Part shown: in pieces, positions 43,376-53,415 of the stretch | Numbering within the stretch: position 1 is the stretch's first letter | How the letters are laid out: the number at the start of each line of letters is the position of its first letter | Assembly: GCF_020524285.1 (NCBI RefSeq) | Contig: NZ_JAIVKX010000020.1 | Coordinates: forward strand, 57,830 to 121,829 | Reading direction: 5' to 3' | Length of the DNA stretch: 64,000 nt | Origin: Alloyangia pacifica | Lineage (GTDB): Bacteria; Pseudomonadota; Alphaproteobacteria; Rhodobacterales; Rhodobacteraceae | The notes under the pieces: generated by a model | The model's input: the letters and a program-made list of their open reading frames with translations, nothing else | Databases searched by the model: none | What the model was told of the DNA's origin: nothing | Position numbers and translations under genes: made by a program

Positions 43376-45597
43376 TCGACCCCGAGGAGCCGCTGGAGAG
43401 CCAGGTCGCCCGGCAGACAAAGATCATCGCTGCGCTGATGCGCCGTGCCAACCGTCAGCACGAGGTCGGCGGCACCGCCTACGGCGCCTTCCAGTCGGCC
43501 ATCGCGCTACAGGCGCAGGTCTGGGCCAAGACCCGCGATCTCGAACGCACCGCCGACGCGCTGCGCCACGCCCGGCACGACAGCGAGCGGATGCGCAAGA
43601 ACCTCGCCGATGCGCTGGCGGCGCTCGACGGCGGGGTGGCGCTGTTCACCGGCGGCCAGCTCGAGGTCTGCAACGACAACTTCCAGCGGCTGCTGCCGGA
43701 CATCTCCGAGCGGCTGCGGCCGGGGCTGGAGATCGGCGCCTGCCTCGCGGCAATGGCCGCGAGCGCGCATCTGGTGACGGTCGAGGGCAGCTTCGACGCG
43801 GCGCTGGCGCAGGCGCGGCGGGGCAGGGCAGGGGCCTCGGTGGTCTCGCTGGTGATCGAGCTGACCGGCGATCGCTGGTACCAGATCAACCTGCAGCGCA
43901 CGAGCGACGAGAACCTCGTGCTGCTGCTCACCGAGATGACCGCCATCGTGCGCCGCAACCGCTCCGAGAAGGAGAGCCTGATCGACCGCCAGGCGGATTA
44001 CCTGCAGGCGGTCTTCGAGAACATGACCTCCGGGGTCTGCACCTTCTCGCCCGAGGGCGAGGTGATGATGTACAACCAGCAGTTCCGCCAGCTGCTCGGG
44101 CTGCCCTACACGATCCTGCAGAAGGGCGTCGAGCTGGCGCGGATGCTCGACTACGTCGCGCAGCACGGGCTGATCACCGAGGCCGCCGAGCACGACATCG
44201 CCCATTGGCTCGACCGGCTCGAGCGGCAGGGGCGGCTGCGGCGGCGGCTGCGCCATGCCTCGGGGCGGATGCTGGACCTGCACGCGCACCGGCTGCCCGA
44301 TGGCGGCGTGCTGCTGGAGCTGAAGGACGTGACGCTGGAGACCCGCGCCACGGTGATGCTGGAGAACCGGGTGATCGAGCGCACCGCCGAGCTGACCCGC
44401 GCCAACGCGCAGCTGCGCCTGCAGTTCGAGGAGAAGGCCCGGGTCGAAGAGGAGCTGCGGCTGGCCAAGGAGCGGGCCGAGGCGGCGGTCTCGTCGAAGA
44501 CCCGCTTCCTCGCCGCCGCCAGCCACGACCTGCTGCAGCCGATCAACGCCGCCAAGCTGCTCATCGCGACGTTGCTCGACGCCGCGGCGGACACGCGCTT
44601 TGCGCCGACGGTGGAGCGGCTGGAGGGATCGTTCAGCTCGATCGAGCAGCTGCTGCACTCGCTGCTCGACATCTCGCGGCTGGAGAGCGCCGACAAGGCG
44701 CTGACCCCCTCCGAGCTCTGCCTCGGCACGCTGATGCGCAGCGTCTGGGAGGACCAGGTGCCGGTGGCGCAGCGCCGCGGCGTGCGGCTCGACGTGGTGC
44801 CGAGCATGGTCTTCGTACGCTCCGACCCGGTCTACCTGCTGCGCTCGATCCAGAACCTCGTGGTCAACGCGCTGCAATACACCCCCGAGGGCGGCCGGGT
44901 GCTGGTCGGCTGCCGCCGCCGCGGCGGGCGCATCGAGCTGCAGGTCTGGGACACCGGCATCGGCATCTCGCGCAAGGACCAGAAGCGCATCTTCGAGGAG
45001 TTCGCCCGCGCCGACAACGTGCCGCTCGGCTCGGGCGTCGGGCTGGGGCTGTCGATTGTCGACCGCACCTGCCGCCAGCTCGGCCACCAGGTGCGGGTGC
45101 GCTCCAAGCCCGGCGCGGGCTCGGTGTTCAGCATCGAGATGGAGGTGGTCGCGGGCCGTCGCGCAGAGCCCGAGGAGGGCTGCGAGCGCGCCCCGGCGGT
45201 GGCCTACGACATGGACCACATCGTGCTGCTGGTGGAGAACGACCCGGACGTGCTCTTCGCCTTCTCGCAGAAGCTCGAGCAATGGGGGGCGAGCGTGTTG
45301 GCGGCGCGGACCATCTCGGAGGCGCTGGGGCACGTGCGCGACATGGGCATGCCGCCGGACATCATCCTCGCCGACTACCAGCTCGACGGGGACGAGACCG
45401 GCGACGTGGCGATCGCCGAGATCCGCCGCGCCTGCGGCGCGCAGGTGCCGGCGATCATGATCACCGCCAACCGCGGCAACGGGCTGCTGAAGAAGGGCGC
45501 GGCGCAGGGCTTCTCGGTGCTGACCAAGCCGGTGCAGCTCGCCCGGCTGCGCTCGCTGATCGAGTGGAAGGTGCGCTGGCAGTCGCCGGAGGGGTAG
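43372..45597 (+). CDS. Hybrid histidine kinase with PAS domains and C-terminal receiver
   Basis: A 741-residue kinase with no clear membrane segment, so probably cytoplasmic and fed by the FIST protein. There are two PAS-like regions (around 70-190 and 205-330), a coiled coil, and His385 in FLAAASHDLLQPINAAKLL. The ATPase domain has NLVVNALQYT, DTGIGISRKD and GVGLGLSIV. The receiver domain at about 615-735 has phospho-acceptor Asp668 in ILADYQLDGD. The SHDLLQP H-box is typical of NahK/ErcS-like kinases. The start overlaps the FIST stop codon. It probably phosphorylates the regulator at 41487-42212, an inference from clustering. Confidence 0.9.
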   Translation: MIDPEEPLESQVARQTKIIAALMRRANRQHEVGGTAYGAFQSAIALQAQVWAKTRDLERTADALRHARHDSERMRKNLADALAALDGGVALFTGGQLEVCNDNFQRLLPDISERLRPGLEIGACLAAMAASAHLVTVEGSFDAALAQARRGRAGASVVSLVIELTGDRWYQINLQRTSDENLVLLLTEMTAIVRRNRSEKESLIDRQADYLQAVFENMTSGVCTFSPEGEVMMYNQQFRQLLGLPYTILQKGVELARMLDYVAQHGLITEAAEHDIAHWLDRLERQGRLRRRLRHASGRMLDLHAHRLPDGGVLLELKDVTLETRATVMLENRVIERTAELTRANAQLRLQFEEKARVEEELRLAKERAEAAVSSKTRFLAAASHDLLQPINAAKLLIATLLDAAADTRFAPTVERLEGSFSSIEQLLHSLLDISRLESADKALTPSELCLGTLMRSVWEDQVPVAQRRGVRLDVVPSMVFVRSDPVYLLRSIQNLVVNALQYTPEGGRVLVGCRRRGGRIELQVWDTGIGISRKDQKRIFEEFARADNVPLGSGVGLGLSIVDRTCRQLGHQVRVRSKPGAGSVFSIEMEVVAGRRAEPEEGCERAPAVAYDMDHIVLLVENDPDVLFAFSQKLEQWGASVLAARTISEALGHVRDMGMPPDIILADYQLDGDETGDVAIAEIRRACGAQVPAIMITANRGNGLLKKGAAQGFSVLTKPVQLARLRSLIEWKVRWQSPEG

Positions 45598-45781
45598 GGG
45601 CCGGGGACGCGCCCTGGCCCGGCACACGGCGGGCCGCGCGCTCCCTCTCCCCGCGAAGGCGCTTTTGGCATGCCGTGGGTGGCTCCGCCGTCGTCGGGGC
45701 TTTCTGCATAAGGCGCGCATGAGTGCCGTTGGTGCGCCCGCCCGAGGCGGTGCGCGGCGCTCTGCCGGCACTGGGCGGGTA

Positions 45782-45795
45782 CCGACAAAAGTCGG
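45782..45795. promoter_or_regulatory. Compact dyad upstream of the secreted-protein pair
   Basis: CCGAC-AAAA-GTCGG forms a perfect 5-base inverted repeat 65 bases before the ATG at 45860. It is either an operator for the nearby NarL-type regulator or a small hairpin. The 262-base gap in which it lies has no gene. Confidence 0.35.
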
Positions 45796-45859
45796 CAATG
45801 ACAGGCGGGGCAGGGGGGGTAGGCTGCGCATTGGGAGACCACGCGGGAGGAGACGCGCC

Positions 45860-46531
45860 ATGCGCAGGAAACTGGCCCTGATCGCCGTGCTGGGGGCGCT
45901 CGCGCTGCCCGCAGCCGCGGCCACCACCGAGGCGGAGCAGACCTACGCGCTGCTGTTCAAGGAGGGCACGCTCGACAGCGTCGCCCCGGAGGCGGTGCTG
46001 CAGTATACCCGCGCCGTGCAGAACCGGGCCCTGCCCGAGGCGGCGGAGCGGGCCAGCGGCGAGATCGCCCTGTCGTTCGAGCAGACGCCCGAGGCGCGCA
46101 TCGCCAACCTGCAGTTCCTGCAAGACGGCAAGCACCGCAATCTCGGCAGCTTCCCGGCCAGCGTCGGCAACCCGATGATCATGTATTTCTACGAGACGGT
46201 GATCCGCGACATGGCCGAGACCGCCGGCGGCTCGCCCTTCTACATCCGCAACCGCGTCAAGGACGCGCTGGTGCGCCCGGCGCAGATCGAGAGCGGCGAG
46301 ACGCTCTATCGCGGCGAGACCATCGCGACCCGCACGGTCACCCTTCGGCCCTTCGCCGAGGATCCGAACCGCGCGCGGATGCAGGGCTTTGGCGATCTCG
46401 AGCTGCGCGTCACCATGTCCGAGGCGGTGCCGGGCTGGTACCTCAGCCTCGTCGCCGAGGCGCCGGATGCCGAGGGCGCGGACGCGGGCTACCTGTCGGA
46501 GCTGCGCTTCGACGCGGTGGCGGCGCAATGA
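45860..46531 (+). CDS. Exported protein of unknown function in the C1 oxidation island
   Basis: A 223-residue protein with a signal peptide (MRRKLALIAVLGALALPAAA, cut near residue 21). The mature part is rich in Glu and Arg, has no cysteines, and contains QNRALPEAAERASGEIALSF and SFPASVGNPMIMYFYETVIR. I recognise no family. The start is fixed by GGGAGGAGA. It overlaps the next exported protein gene by four bases, so the two are made together. Location between the kinase and the XoxF genes suggests a periplasmic role in methanol or lanthanide metabolism, which is inference. Confidence 0.75.
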   Translation: MRRKLALIAVLGALALPAAAATTEAEQTYALLFKEGTLDSVAPEAVLQYTRAVQNRALPEAAERASGEIALSFEQTPEARIANLQFLQDGKHRNLGSFPASVGNPMIMYFYETVIRDMAETAGGSPFYIRNRVKDALVRPAQIESGETLYRGETIATRTVTLRPFAEDPNRARMQGFGDLELRVTMSEAVPGWYLSLVAEAPDAEGADAGYLSELRFDAVAAQ

Positions 46532-46881
46532 TCCGCGGGCCGGTCCTGGGTCTGGCGCTCTGCCTCCCCGCGGCGCTCTCGGCGCAGGGGGTGGCCGAGC
46601 GGCTCAACGACTACCCGACCGAGGCGCGGGCCGACTATGTCTTCGGCTGCATGGCCTCGAACGGGCAGAGCCGCGAGAGCCTGCGCAAATGCGCCTGCTC
46701 GATCGACGAGATCGCCGCCATCCTGCCCTATGACAAATACGTCGAGGCCGAGACGGTGCTGTCGCTCCGGCTCACCGGCGGCGAGCGCATGGCGGTCTTC
46801 AAGAGCTCGGCGCTGGCCGATGGCATCGTCGCCGAGCTGCGCCGGGCGCAGGCCGAGGCCGAGGTGGTCTGCTTCTTCTGA
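46528..46881 (+). CDS. Small exported cysteine-containing protein of unknown function
   Basis: A 117-residue protein with a short signal peptide (cut near LSA, residue 18). The mature part has the FGCMASNGQSRESLRKCACS block with three cysteines, and a fourth Cys in the C-terminal VVCFF. The start overlaps the upstream stop (ATGA). Four cysteines in a small periplasmic protein suggest two disulfides. No family is recognised. It is co-translated with the exported protein upstream. Confidence 0.75.
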   Translation: MIRGPVLGLALCLPAALSAQGVAERLNDYPTEARADYVFGCMASNGQSRESLRKCACSIDEIAAILPYDKYVEAETVLSLRLTGGERMAVFKSSALADGIVAELRRAQAEAEVVCFF

Positions 46882-46950
46882 CGGCCTCTTGCTACCGTGA
46901 CCGCCTCTTCTGACTGCACGGCTTGACCTCTGCCGCGCCGCCACCCATAT

Positions 46951-46967
46951 TGACGCATATCACGTCA
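46951..46967. promoter_or_regulatory. Candidate autoregulatory operator of the toxin-antitoxin pair
   Basis: TGACG and CGTCA flank a 7-base spacer, ending 6-15 bases before the possible antitoxin start codons. Xre-type antitoxins usually repress their own promoter through such dyads. Confidence 0.5.
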
Positions 46968-46973
46968 CAATGG

Positions 46974-47333
46974 ATGGCAGGAATGGATCTTCGCGGTGTT
47001 TCGGATGACGGGCTCTTTGCCCCGCGGCTGATGGCGCAGAGCCTGCGCACCACGGTGGACGAGATCGCCCAGACCGCCGGGCTCGGGCGCGATGCGCTGA
47101 CCCGGGCGAACCGGGTGGGCAACCCGCGCACCCAGAAACGCCTGCGCGAGATGGTCGAGATCGTCAACCGCGTCGCGCCGCGCTTCGGCTCGGACCTGCT
47201 GGCCTATGCCTGGTACCGCTCGGCGCCGCTCTCGGGCTTCGGCGAGGCGACGGCGATGCAGCTGGTGCGCGACGGTCACGCCGACTGGGTGCACCTCTAC
47301 CTCGACAGGCTCGACGCCGGCATTCCCGCCTGA
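46974..47333 (+). CDS. Xre/MbcA/ParS-type antitoxin (DUF2384)
   Basis: An antitoxin of about 119 residues. The N-terminal part (FAPRLMAQSLRTTVDEIAQT) is a Xre-like HTH, and the C-terminal part is the DUF2384 toxin-binding domain ending in the typical VHLYLDRLDAGIPA. ATG 46974 and ATG 46983 are both possible starts; neither has an ideal ribosome-binding site. Its stop codon overlaps the toxin ATG by one base. It would neutralise the RES toxin and may help maintain the replicon. Confidence 0.88.
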   Translation: MAGMDLRGVSDDGLFAPRLMAQSLRTTVDEIAQTAGLGRDALTRANRVGNPRTQKRLREMVEIVNRVAPRFGSDLLAYAWYRSAPLSGFGEATAMQLVRDGHADWVHLYLDRLDAGIPA

Positions 47334-47848
47334 TGCACTTTCAAGGCACGCTCTACCGCGCGCTCTCGCCCTACTGGGCCTACCGGCCGCTGTCGGGCGA
47401 GGGCGCGGCGCGTTTCGGCGGGCGCTTCAACCGCCCGGGCCGGGCGGCGCTCTACCTTGCCGACAGTGTCGAGACAGCGCTGAACGAGGTGCAGCAGGCT
47501 GGGCAGTTCGCGCCGGTGACGCTGGTGGCGGTGGAGGCCGATCTCGAGCCGCTCTTCGATGCCTGCGACGCCGTGGCGCTGGCGCAGATCGGCGCGCGCC
47601 CCGAGGATCTGGCGCTGCCCGACTGGGCGGCGCGGCAGGCCATGCAGGGCAGCGCACCGACGCAGGACCTGGCCGAGCGGGTGCTGGCCCTGGGCCATTG
47701 CGGCATGCGCGTGCCGAGCTTCGCGCCCGGCGCGCGGGCGACGGCGCGCAACCTCGTGCTCTGGCAATGGGGGGAGGATCTGCCGCACCGGCTGCGCCTG
47801 ATCGACGACGAAAACCGCCTGCGCCACCCGCCCGCGCCGCCGTCCTGA
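47333..47848 (+). CDS. RES-domain toxin (NAD-degrading type)
   Basis: A 171-residue RES-family protein. The conserved LYRAL, the GEGAARFGGRFNRPG glycine-arginine motif, YLADSVETALNE with the expected Glu, and ARNLVLW are all present, so it looks intact. RES toxins degrade NAD(P) and arrest growth unless bound by the Xre antitoxin. It starts on the last base of the antitoxin stop. The pair sits inside the methanol-oxidation island and may act as an addiction module for this replicon. Confidence 0.9.
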   Translation: MHFQGTLYRALSPYWAYRPLSGEGAARFGGRFNRPGRAALYLADSVETALNEVQQAGQFAPVTLVAVEADLEPLFDACDAVALAQIGARPEDLALPDWAARQAMQGSAPTQDLAERVLALGHCGMRVPSFAPGARATARNLVLWQWGEDLPHRLRLIDDENRLRHPPAPPS

Positions 47849-47886
47849 GCCGGGGCAGCGGGGCAGGGGGTCAAGGGAATAGGGGG

Positions 47887-48735
47887 TCAGCCGCCCGCCT
47901 TCGGCAGCTCGGTCTCGAAGCGGTTCCCCTCGGTGTCGGTCGCTTTCACGGTCAGCGCGGGCGTGCCGTTGTCGGCGTAGGTGAAGCGGAAGGCGGGGTT
48001 TTCCGAGATCGAGATGCCGCCGTCCATGGCGAAGAGCAGCTCCTGCCCCTGCCAGACCTCGAGATGGTCGATGAAATGCGCGGGGATGAAAAGCTGGGTG
48101 ATCTGGTCGCGCTGCAGCCCCGAGAAGTTCGGGTGGCGAATCTGGATCTGCGCCTCGCGCCGGGCGGTGGACTGTTGCGGCGGGCTGTCCTCTGCCGGGC
48201 CGAAGAGCCGCAGCTTCATCCGCCCCATATCCGCCAGCGCCGCGTCCCCCGCCTTGCTGGCTGGGGCCGAGCAGCCGCCCGAGGCCTTCACGAAACGCCC
48301 GTCCATGCGCAGGCCCTGCGGCGTCCCGGCGATGACCCGGACGTTGGAATAGGCGTTCACCCGCAGCCGCAGCTCGAAATCGAGCGGCGCCATGGCGGGG
48401 CCGAAGGTGAAGCTGCCGGCAACCGGCGAGGGGTTCTCGTCGATCACCACCGTGGCCGTCTCGATGGTCCCTGCGGGGTCGGTCTGCACGATGTGCAGCG
48501 GCACGGTGGCGGCATCCTCGGCGCGGTAGGGGGCCTCGACGGTGAACAGGCCCTCGGCGGGGGCGATGGCGGCGTCGCCGGTGATATCGGGGCGCAGCGC
48601 CTGCCAGGTCGGGCTCTCCTGCAGCGGCGTGCCCGCAGTGTCGGCGGCCTGCACGGGCAGGGCGAGGTGCGCAGGCAGGGCCAGCGCGGCGGCAAGCAGG
48701 GCGGTCAGGGGTCGTCTCGGGAACTGGCGCGGCAT
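47887..48735 (-). CDS. Quinoprotein dehydrogenase-associated SoxYZ-like carrier
   Basis: A 282-residue exported protein. It has a signal peptide (cut near VQA, residue 30), a SoxY-like domain ending in SGGCSAP near residues 153-159 where the carrier cysteine sits, and a SoxZ-like domain (FSGLQRDQITQLFIPAHFI onward) to the end. Fusions of this type are found beside PQQ-dependent alcohol dehydrogenases rather than sulfur oxidation genes. It probably shuttles a covalently bound intermediate in the periplasm with the metallohydrolase at 48900-49937, which is divergent. The cargo is unknown. Confidence 0.88.
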   Translation of the reverse strand: MPRQFPRRPLTALLAAALALPAHLALPVQAADTAGTPLQESPTWQALRPDITGDAAIAPAEGLFTVEAPYRAEDAATVPLHIVQTDPAGTIETATVVIDENPSPVAGSFTFGPAMAPLDFELRLRVNAYSNVRVIAGTPQGLRMDGRFVKASGGCSAPASKAGDAALADMGRMKLRLFGPAEDSPPQQSTARREAQIQIRHPNFSGLQRDQITQLFIPAHFIDHLEVWQGQELLFAMDGGISISENPAFRFTYADNGTPALTVKATDTEGNRFETELPKAGG

Positions 48736-48899
48736 GGGGTGGCTCCTTGACCGGGTCCGGACTGGGTCAGCCGCAGTTTAGGGCCGGGCCGGGCAGGGGG
48801 CCACCGAGCGCATGGTCGGTATGGATCGCGCCGCGCCTCGGCGCGAGGCTCGGGCGCGGCAAGCTGGGAGGCGACAGGAGACGTGACGGAGGAGGCGGC

Positions 48900-49937
48900 A
48901 TGTTCGAGGCGATCGTGATGCTCTGCGCGGGGCTGGCCGGGGCGCCGCCCTGCCGCGCCGCGCTGGTGCCGGGCTATGAGGCGGCGTCGCTTGCAGGCTG
49001 CGAGGCCGCGCTGGAGGCGCATCCCGTGGCGGGCGCCGAGTGCCGTACTGCCGGGGAGGCGCTGGCGGTGACCGAGGTGGCCCCCGGTGTCTTCGTGCAC
49101 CGCGGCGCGGTGGCCGAGCCGGATGGGGAGAACCGCGGCGACACGGCCAACCTCGGCTTCGTCATCGGCGCGGCGGCGGTGGCGGTGATCGACAGCGGGT
49201 CGGCAGCCTGGATGGGCGAGGCGCTCTGGCGGGCGATCCGCGCCCGCAGCGACCTGCCGGTGACCCATCTGGTGCTGACCCATGTGCACCCGGACCACGT
49301 GCTGGGCGCCTCGGTCTTCGCGGGGGCGGAGATCGTCGCCCACGCCGGGCTGCCGCAGGCGCTGGCGCGGCGGCGGGAAACCTACCTTCAAAGGTTCGAG
49401 GCGCTGATCGGGGCGGAGGGGTTTCTCGGCACCGAAGTGCCCGGGATTGACCTGGAGGTGGCGGAGCGGGCGAGGCTGGACCTCGGCGGGCGGGTGCTGG
49501 ACCTGCGCGCCTGGCCGCAGGCGCACAGCGGCACCGACCTGACGGTGCTGGACAGGGCGACCGGCACGCTCTTTGCCGGGGACCTTGTGGTCGCGGAGCA
49601 CATCCCGCCGCTCGATGGCAGCCTGCGCGGCTGGCAGCGGGTGCTCGGAGAGCTGGAGCAGATTCCGGCGACCCGCGTCGTGCCCGGCCACGGTGGACCG
49701 GTGTCGGGCGGGTCAGTGTCGGGCGGAGCGGTGCTGGACTGGCCGGAAGGCGCGGCGCCGGTGCGGCGTTACCTGGGCGTGCTGGCGCGGGAGGCGGCGG
49801 CGGCGGTGGCAGCGGGCGAGCGGCTGTCGGAAGCGGTCACCCATATCGCCGCCCGGGAGCGCGCGCAGTGGCAGCTCTTCGACGTCTTCAACGCGCGCAA
49901 TGCCACCGTGGCCTTCACCGAGCTGGAGTGGGAGTGA
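48900..49937 (+). CDS. Quinoprotein relay-type metallo-beta-lactamase-fold hydrolase
   Basis: A 345-residue protein of the MBL-fold type that accompanies quinoprotein dehydrogenases. The zinc motif THVHPDH is near residue 128, the second-shell GDLVV and PGHG motifs follow, and the C-terminal DVFNARNATVAFTELEWE is a subfamily feature. The N-terminus is hydrophobic with paired cysteines and may be a short signal peptide. GGAGGAGGC precedes the ATG at 48900. It is divergent from the SoxYZ-like carrier gene, with which it is thought to form a relay. The reaction is not known. Confidence 0.87.
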   Translation: MFEAIVMLCAGLAGAPPCRAALVPGYEAASLAGCEAALEAHPVAGAECRTAGEALAVTEVAPGVFVHRGAVAEPDGENRGDTANLGFVIGAAAVAVIDSGSAAWMGEALWRAIRARSDLPVTHLVLTHVHPDHVLGASVFAGAEIVAHAGLPQALARRRETYLQRFEALIGAEGFLGTEVPGIDLEVAERARLDLGGRVLDLRAWPQAHSGTDLTVLDRATGTLFAGDLVVAEHIPPLDGSLRGWQRVLGELEQIPATRVVPGHGGPVSGGSVSGGAVLDWPEGAAPVRRYLGVLAREAAAAVAAGERLSEAVTHIAARERAQWQLFDVFNARNATVAFTELEWE

Positions 49938-49978
49938 GCGCGGCGCTCCGCGGCCGGCGCGGTGCGGGGTGGACGGCT

Positions 49979-50035
49979 GCGTATTTGGAAAGAGAAGAAG
50001 AGCGGACCCGCGGCGTCGTCTCTTTGCAGATACGC
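49979..50035. terminator. Long imperfect hairpin between convergent genes
   Basis: GCGTATTTGGAAAGAG and CTCTTTGCAGATACGC are complementary at 14 of 16 positions and frame a 25-base centre. The element lies between the metallohydrolase gene and the convergent periplasmic protein gene, so it could be a bidirectional terminator. Its sequence style suggests a dispersed intergenic repeat, to be checked against the genome. Confidence 0.5.
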
Positions 50036-50082
50036 CCGCCGGAGGCCTCGGCTGGGTTCTGGGTGCGGGGGCGGGGGCGGGG

Positions 50083-52028
<1,946 letters not shown>

Positions 52029-52030
52029 GC

Positions 52031-52855
52031 ATGGAGGTGGTGGCGCAAAACCGCAGCTTCGACGGCAGCCAGACCGTCTACCGGCACGGCTCGGACGCCT
52101 GTGGCTGCGAGATGACCTTCGCGGTCTACCTGCCGCCGCAGGCGCAGGAAGGGCCGGTGCCGGTGCTGTGGTATCTCTCGGGGCTGACCTGCACGCATGA
52201 GAACGCGATGACCAAGGGCGGCTTTCAGGAGCATGCGGCGCTGCACGGGCTGGCGCTGGTGTTTCCCGACACCAGCCCGCGCGGGCCGGAGGTGGCCGAC
52301 GACGACGCTTACGACCTGGGGCAGGGCGCGGGCTTCTACGTCAACGCCAAGCGCGACCCGTGGAAGCCGCATTACCGCATGTACGACTACATCACCGACG
52401 AGCTGCGCGGGCTCGTCGCGGGCATGGAGGGCATCGGCGAGCGCCACGGCATCACCGGCCATTCCATGGGTGGGCACGGGGCGCTGACCCTGGCGATGCG
52501 CAACCCGCATCTCTACGACAGCCTCTCGGCCTTTGCGCCGATCGCGCATCCGACCCGCTCGGACTGGGGGCGGAAGCAGCTCTCGGCCTATCTCGGCGAC
52601 GACGAGGGCTGCTGGGCGGCGCACGACTCGACGCTGCTGATGGAGGAGCGCGGCTGGAAGGAGGACATCCTCGTCGATCAGGGCGCCTCCGACCAGTTCC
52701 TCGAGCTGCTGCAGCCCGAGGCGCTGGCCTCGGCGATGACCCGGCGGCGTCAGCCGGGGGTGCTGCGGATGCAGCCCGGCTACGACCATTCGTATTTTTT
52801 CGTGAATTCGTTTGCCGGCGACCATGTCGCCTGGCACGCAGCCCGGCTTGCATGA
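52031..52855 (+). CDS. fghA: S-formylglutathione hydrolase
   Basis: A 274-residue esterase-D family enzyme that hydrolyses S-formylglutathione to formate and glutathione. It has LSGLTCTHENAMTKGGFQ (oxyanion-hole region), the nucleophile elbow GHSMGGHGAL near residues 146-155, and the catalytic His in GYDHSYFF near the end. The length is typical. It completes the Gfa-FlhA-FghA route. Confidence 0.96.
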   Translation: MEVVAQNRSFDGSQTVYRHGSDACGCEMTFAVYLPPQAQEGPVPVLWYLSGLTCTHENAMTKGGFQEHAALHGLALVFPDTSPRGPEVADDDAYDLGQGAGFYVNAKRDPWKPHYRMYDYITDELRGLVAGMEGIGERHGITGHSMGGHGALTLAMRNPHLYDSLSAFAPIAHPTRSDWGRKQLSAYLGDDEGCWAAHDSTLLMEERGWKEDILVDQGASDQFLELLQPEALASAMTRRRQPGVLRMQPGYDHSYFFVNSFAGDHVAWHAARLA

Positions 52856-52883
52856 GCGCGGGCCCAGCAGGAGGAGACAAGGT

Positions 52884-53276
52884 ATGTATCAAGGAACGCT
52901 CACCGCCGGACTGATCCTGGCGCTTTCGGCGGGCATGGCCCTCGCCGAGGGGGACGCGGCGAAGGGCGAGAAGGTGTTTCGCAAGTGCCAGGCCTGCCAC
53001 ATGGTCGGCGAGGACGCCGAGAACCGCGTCGGCCCGGTGCTGACCGGTGTCGTCGGGCGCGAGATCGCCGCGGTCGAGGACTTCGATTATTCCGACGCGC
53101 TGCAGGAGCTGGCCGCCGCCGACGGGACATGGACGCCCGAGGAGCTGTCGGCCTTCCTCGAGAAGCCGCGCGACTTCGCCAAGGGCACCAAGATGTCCTT
53201 TGCCGGTCTGCGCAAGGAAGAGGAGCGGGCCGACGTGATCGCCTACCTCGCGACGTTCGGCGACGGCGGCTCCTGA
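52884..53276 (+). CDS. Class I c-type cytochrome (c-550/c-553 type)
   Basis: A 130-residue periplasmic cytochrome. The signal peptide ends near ALA (residue 21). A single heme site CQACH sits near residues 34-38 in [11 protein letters not shown]. The axial Met is expected in GTKMSFAGL near residue 102. GGAGGAGACAAG precedes the ATG. It lies just upstream of xoxF and may serve as a second electron acceptor in the methanol respiratory chain, like the cytochrome gene beside xoxF in Paracoccus. Confidence 0.93.
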   Translation: MYQGTLTAGLILALSAGMALAEGDAAKGEKVFRKCQACHMVGEDAENRVGPVLTGVVGREIAAVEDFDYSDALQELAAADGTWTPEELSAFLEKPRDFAKGTKMSFAGLRKEEERADVIAYLATFGDGGS

Positions 53277-53415
53277 CCGAGTTTCAGATTTCCGGCGGCG
53301 GCGGGAGGAGAAGGAGCGCCGCGGCCGGACCCCGACACGGTTCGTGAAGATTGCGAAAGGCGACCGGGACGGGACCACGCGGCGGAGACGCCGTACAATC
53401 CAAGGGAGAAGGAAA

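Noticed and set aside
43507..45927. Leftward open frame of 806 codons
   Set aside because: Antisense to the hybrid kinase, no domain motifs, and composition typical of a GC-rich shadow.
53340..53415. Promoter directly upstream of xoxF
   Set aside because: TACAAT is present, but the matching -35 position is GGGACC; too weak to call by eye.
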